Below the pieces are notes generated by a model. It saw only the letters and a program-made list of their open reading frames with translations. It made no database searches and was not told where the DNA came from. The position numbers and the translations under genes are program-made. From positions 1 to 17,036 of the forward strand of contig CAJWLW010000076.1 in NCBI GenBank assembly GCA_913042885.1: DNA of 17,036 nucleotides. Direction: 5' to 3'. This document shows, piece after piece, positions 16,233-17,036 of the stretch (position 1 is the first letter of the stretch; each line of letters opens with the position of its first letter). This DNA comes from an uncultured Lentisphaeria bacterium. Lineage in GTDB: Bacteria > Verrucomicrobiota > Lentisphaeria > JABSQK01 > CAJWLW01.

Positions 16233-16265
16233 TAGGCACGTGGCCTATTCTCTGTCTTTTTCTTT
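16233..16265 (+). terminator. Candidate intrinsic terminator after the phosphatase gene
   Basis: TAGGC-ACGTG-GCCTA forms a 5-bp stem with a 5-base loop, 9 bases past the stop codon, followed by the T-rich run TTCTCTGTCTTTTTCTTT. The stem is short for an intrinsic terminator, but position and T tract fit, and an independent promoter follows. Confidence 0.45.
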
Positions 16266-16278
16266 AATAAATGTATGA

Positions 16279-16297
16279 CCCATTTCTGCATCCCATC
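16279..16297 (+). repeat. Direct repeat, copy 1
   Basis: CCCATTTCTGCATCCCATC matches the copy at 16395-16413 in 17 of 19 positions (GC replaced by CT at positions 10-11). The copies are 116 bases apart, start to start, upstream of the promoter. They could be paired sites for an activator or a local duplication. Confidence 0.5.
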
Positions 16298-16314
16298 CCC
16301 CCCCCCAAAAAAAA
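16297..16314 (+). repeat. C10A8 homopolymer tract
   Basis: Ten consecutive C residues (16297-16306) followed by eight A residues (16307-16314). Such tracts slip during replication and are also prone to sequencing-length errors. It lies about 130 bases before the predicted -35 box. Confidence 0.85.
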
Positions 16315-16320
16315 CTCATA

Positions 16321-16341
16321 AACCATTCAAGTTTATTGGTT
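16321..16341. promoter_or_regulatory. 21-base dyad, candidate regulator site
   Basis: AACCATTCAAGTTTATTGGT plus T: 8 of 10 position pairs are complementary around a central G (AACCAnTnAAnTTnAnTGGTT). It lies about 100 bases upstream of the -35 box, an activator-like distance. The regulator is unknown. Confidence 0.35.
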
Positions 16342-16394
16342 AAACGACGTCTTCTACAACGCCAACTGAGACGGAATTTACCGTAAAATTCACC

Positions 16395-16413
16395 CCCATT
16401 TCTCTATCCCATC
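16395..16413 (+). repeat. Direct repeat, copy 2
   Basis: CCCATTTCTCTATCCCATC, differing from the copy at 16279-16297 at two adjacent bases. It lies about 30 bases before the predicted -35 box. Confidence 0.5.
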
Positions 16414-16441
16414 GATCAGTCAATATTTTTCAAAAAAAGTC

Positions 16442-16470
16442 TTGCATTTTGCGAGCAACATTCTTATAAC
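16442..16470 (+). promoter_or_regulatory. Sigma-70-type promoter of the beta-helix gene
   Basis: TTGCAT (16442-16447), a 17-base spacer, and TATAAC (16465-16470). The -10 matches five of six consensus bases and the -35 keeps TTG. Transcription would begin near 16477, giving a leader of about 53 bases with AGAGGA 10 bases before the ATG. Confidence 0.6.
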
Positions 16471-16491
16471 AGTTCAACATATTGCGAACTG
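16470..16491. promoter_or_regulatory. 22-base dyad over the transcription start, candidate operator
   Basis: CAGTTCnnnATATnnnGAACTG: six-base perfect arms around an ATAT centre. It begins at the last base of the -10 box and covers the predicted start site, the position expected of a repressor site. The binding protein is unknown. Confidence 0.4.
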
Positions 16492-16529
16492 GAATCCATT
16501 CCACAACACTAACAGAGGACGAATTCATC

Positions 16530-17036
16530 ATGAAATTCGCACACACGACACTTCTTGCAGCTATCTTCGTGATAGCCACAACCACCTTTGCAGCTGATAT
16601 TTACGTCGACCAGGCAACCGGAAATAGCGGTAATGACGGCCTGTCCGCCGGCGCTGCGGTTGCAACGATCGCGCACGGCCTCGTTGTGCTGGCCGATCAA
16701 AACGCCAGCTCGTTCGGCGGTCACACGGTCCACGTGGCAGCCGGCACCTATATTGACGATCCGATCGAACTGGAGGCCGCCCACTTCGGCGCCAACGACA
16801 ACCGCAACTCAATCGTGGCAGACGGTGTCGTGACGTTGCAGAATAACGCCGGCAGTTCCATCTACACCGGGGTTAAGATGACCGCGGGCGGAGCCAACGC
16901 CAACATGAACATCGACGGCTTCGACGTCGTCGGGTACGAAAGTAGCCTTGGCAACTTCAAGGCGACCCAGTTCACCATCTCGAACTGCACGTTTCAGTAC
17001 AACGCCATGGGATACTCCCAAACACAGGGCGGTTGG
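16530..17036 (+). CDS. Secreted DUF1565/right-handed beta-helix protein (3' end outside window)
   Basis: The first 169 residues are present and the frame is open to the right edge. MKFAHTTLLAAIFVIATTTFA is a Sec signal, probably cut before or after the next Ala. The mature start DIYVDQATGNSGNDGLSAGAAVATIAHGL closely follows the DUF1565 opening, which leads into right-handed parallel beta-helix repeats. Strand-turn repeats with N and G turns then begin (NMNIDGFDVVGYESS, QFTISNCTFQYNAMG). Beta-helix proteins of this kind include polysaccharide lyases, pectinase-like hydrolases and cell-surface adhesins; with no catalytic region visible, the activity cannot be assigned. It has its own promoter and ribosome-binding site and is separated from the phosphatase gene by a terminator candidate. 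Confidence 0.88.
   Translation, partial: MKFAHTTLLAAIFVIATTTFAADIYVDQATGNSGNDGLSAGAAVATIAHGLVVLADQNASSFGGHTVHVAAGTYIDDPIELEAAHFGANDNRNSIVADGVVTLQNNAGSSIYTGVKMTAGGANANMNIDGFDVVGYESSLGNFKATQFTISNCTFQYNAMGYSQTQGGW

Larger units (their letters stand above)
16224..16529 (+). other. AT-rich regulatory region before the beta-helix gene
   Basis: 306 bases, visibly richer in A and T than the surrounding genes. In order it holds the terminator candidate, a direct-repeat pair (16279-16297 and 16395-16413), a C10A8 tract (16297-16314), a 21-base dyad (16321-16341), a promoter (16442-16470), a 22-base dyad over the predicted transcription start (16470-16491) and a ribosome-binding site AGAGGA (16514-16519). 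Confidence 0.7.

Noticed and set aside
1..17036. CRISPR arrays, tRNA or rRNA genes, insertion sequences, phage genes, toxin-antitoxin pairs
   Set aside because: I saw no regularly spaced repeats, cloverleaf-like sequences, transposase or integrase motifs, or terminal inverted repeats.

Overview
The window reads as a chromosomal accessory region for glycan breakdown in a GC-rich Gram-negative bacterium. The likeliest source is the Planctomycetota/Verrucomicrobiota/Lentisphaerota group. The main clue is a type II secretion-like pseudopilin with the [21 protein letters not shown]-terminus and a C-terminal H-X9-DG motif, found beside several uncharacterised secreted glycosidases. The phylum is an inference; there is no rRNA or tRNA to test it.

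Positions 1 to about 11,960 are all on the minus strand. In transcription order they encode a cytoplasmic GH51 alpha-L-arabinofuranosidase, a cytoplasmic GH42-like clan GH-A glycosidase, and then a compact four-gene block. The block holds a secreted GH123-like (former DUF4091) enzyme with a CBM4/9-like N-terminus, the pseudopilin, a second secreted GH123-like paralogue with a GH2-type sugar-binding N-terminus, and an open frame of at least 825 codons that runs off the left edge. The last three genes of the block overlap by 19 (or 4) and 4 bases, so they are probably one translationally coupled operon. The long leftmost gene has no stop in the window and belongs to no family I recognise.

Positions 11,965-12,442 are a divergent intergenic region. 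It carries a perfect 14-bp palindrome, TGTGAGCGCTCACA, identical to the core of the ideal lac operator. It also holds a bulged hairpin and a 28-codon scrap that looks like the N-terminus of a calcineurin-like phosphoesterase.

Positions 12,443-16,223 are on the plus strand: a sugar-phosphate isomerase/epimerase-type TIM barrel, an SGNH/GDSL hydrolase, and a secreted purple-acid-phosphatase-like enzyme with a C-terminal CBM9-like domain. A terminator candidate follows. An AT-rich regulatory region (16,224-16,529) then has a good promoter, two dyads, a direct repeat and a C10A8 tract. It leads into a secreted DUF1565/beta-helix protein cut by the right edge.

Working model (inference): secreted GH123-like enzymes, the beta-helix protein and the phosphatase act on an external substituted polysaccharide, possibly phosphorylated and containing N-acetylhexosamine, galactose or arabinose. 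The cytoplasmic GH51, GH42-like enzyme, esterase and isomerase finish the products. No SusC/SusD pair, transporter, sulfatase or regulator gene lies in the window.
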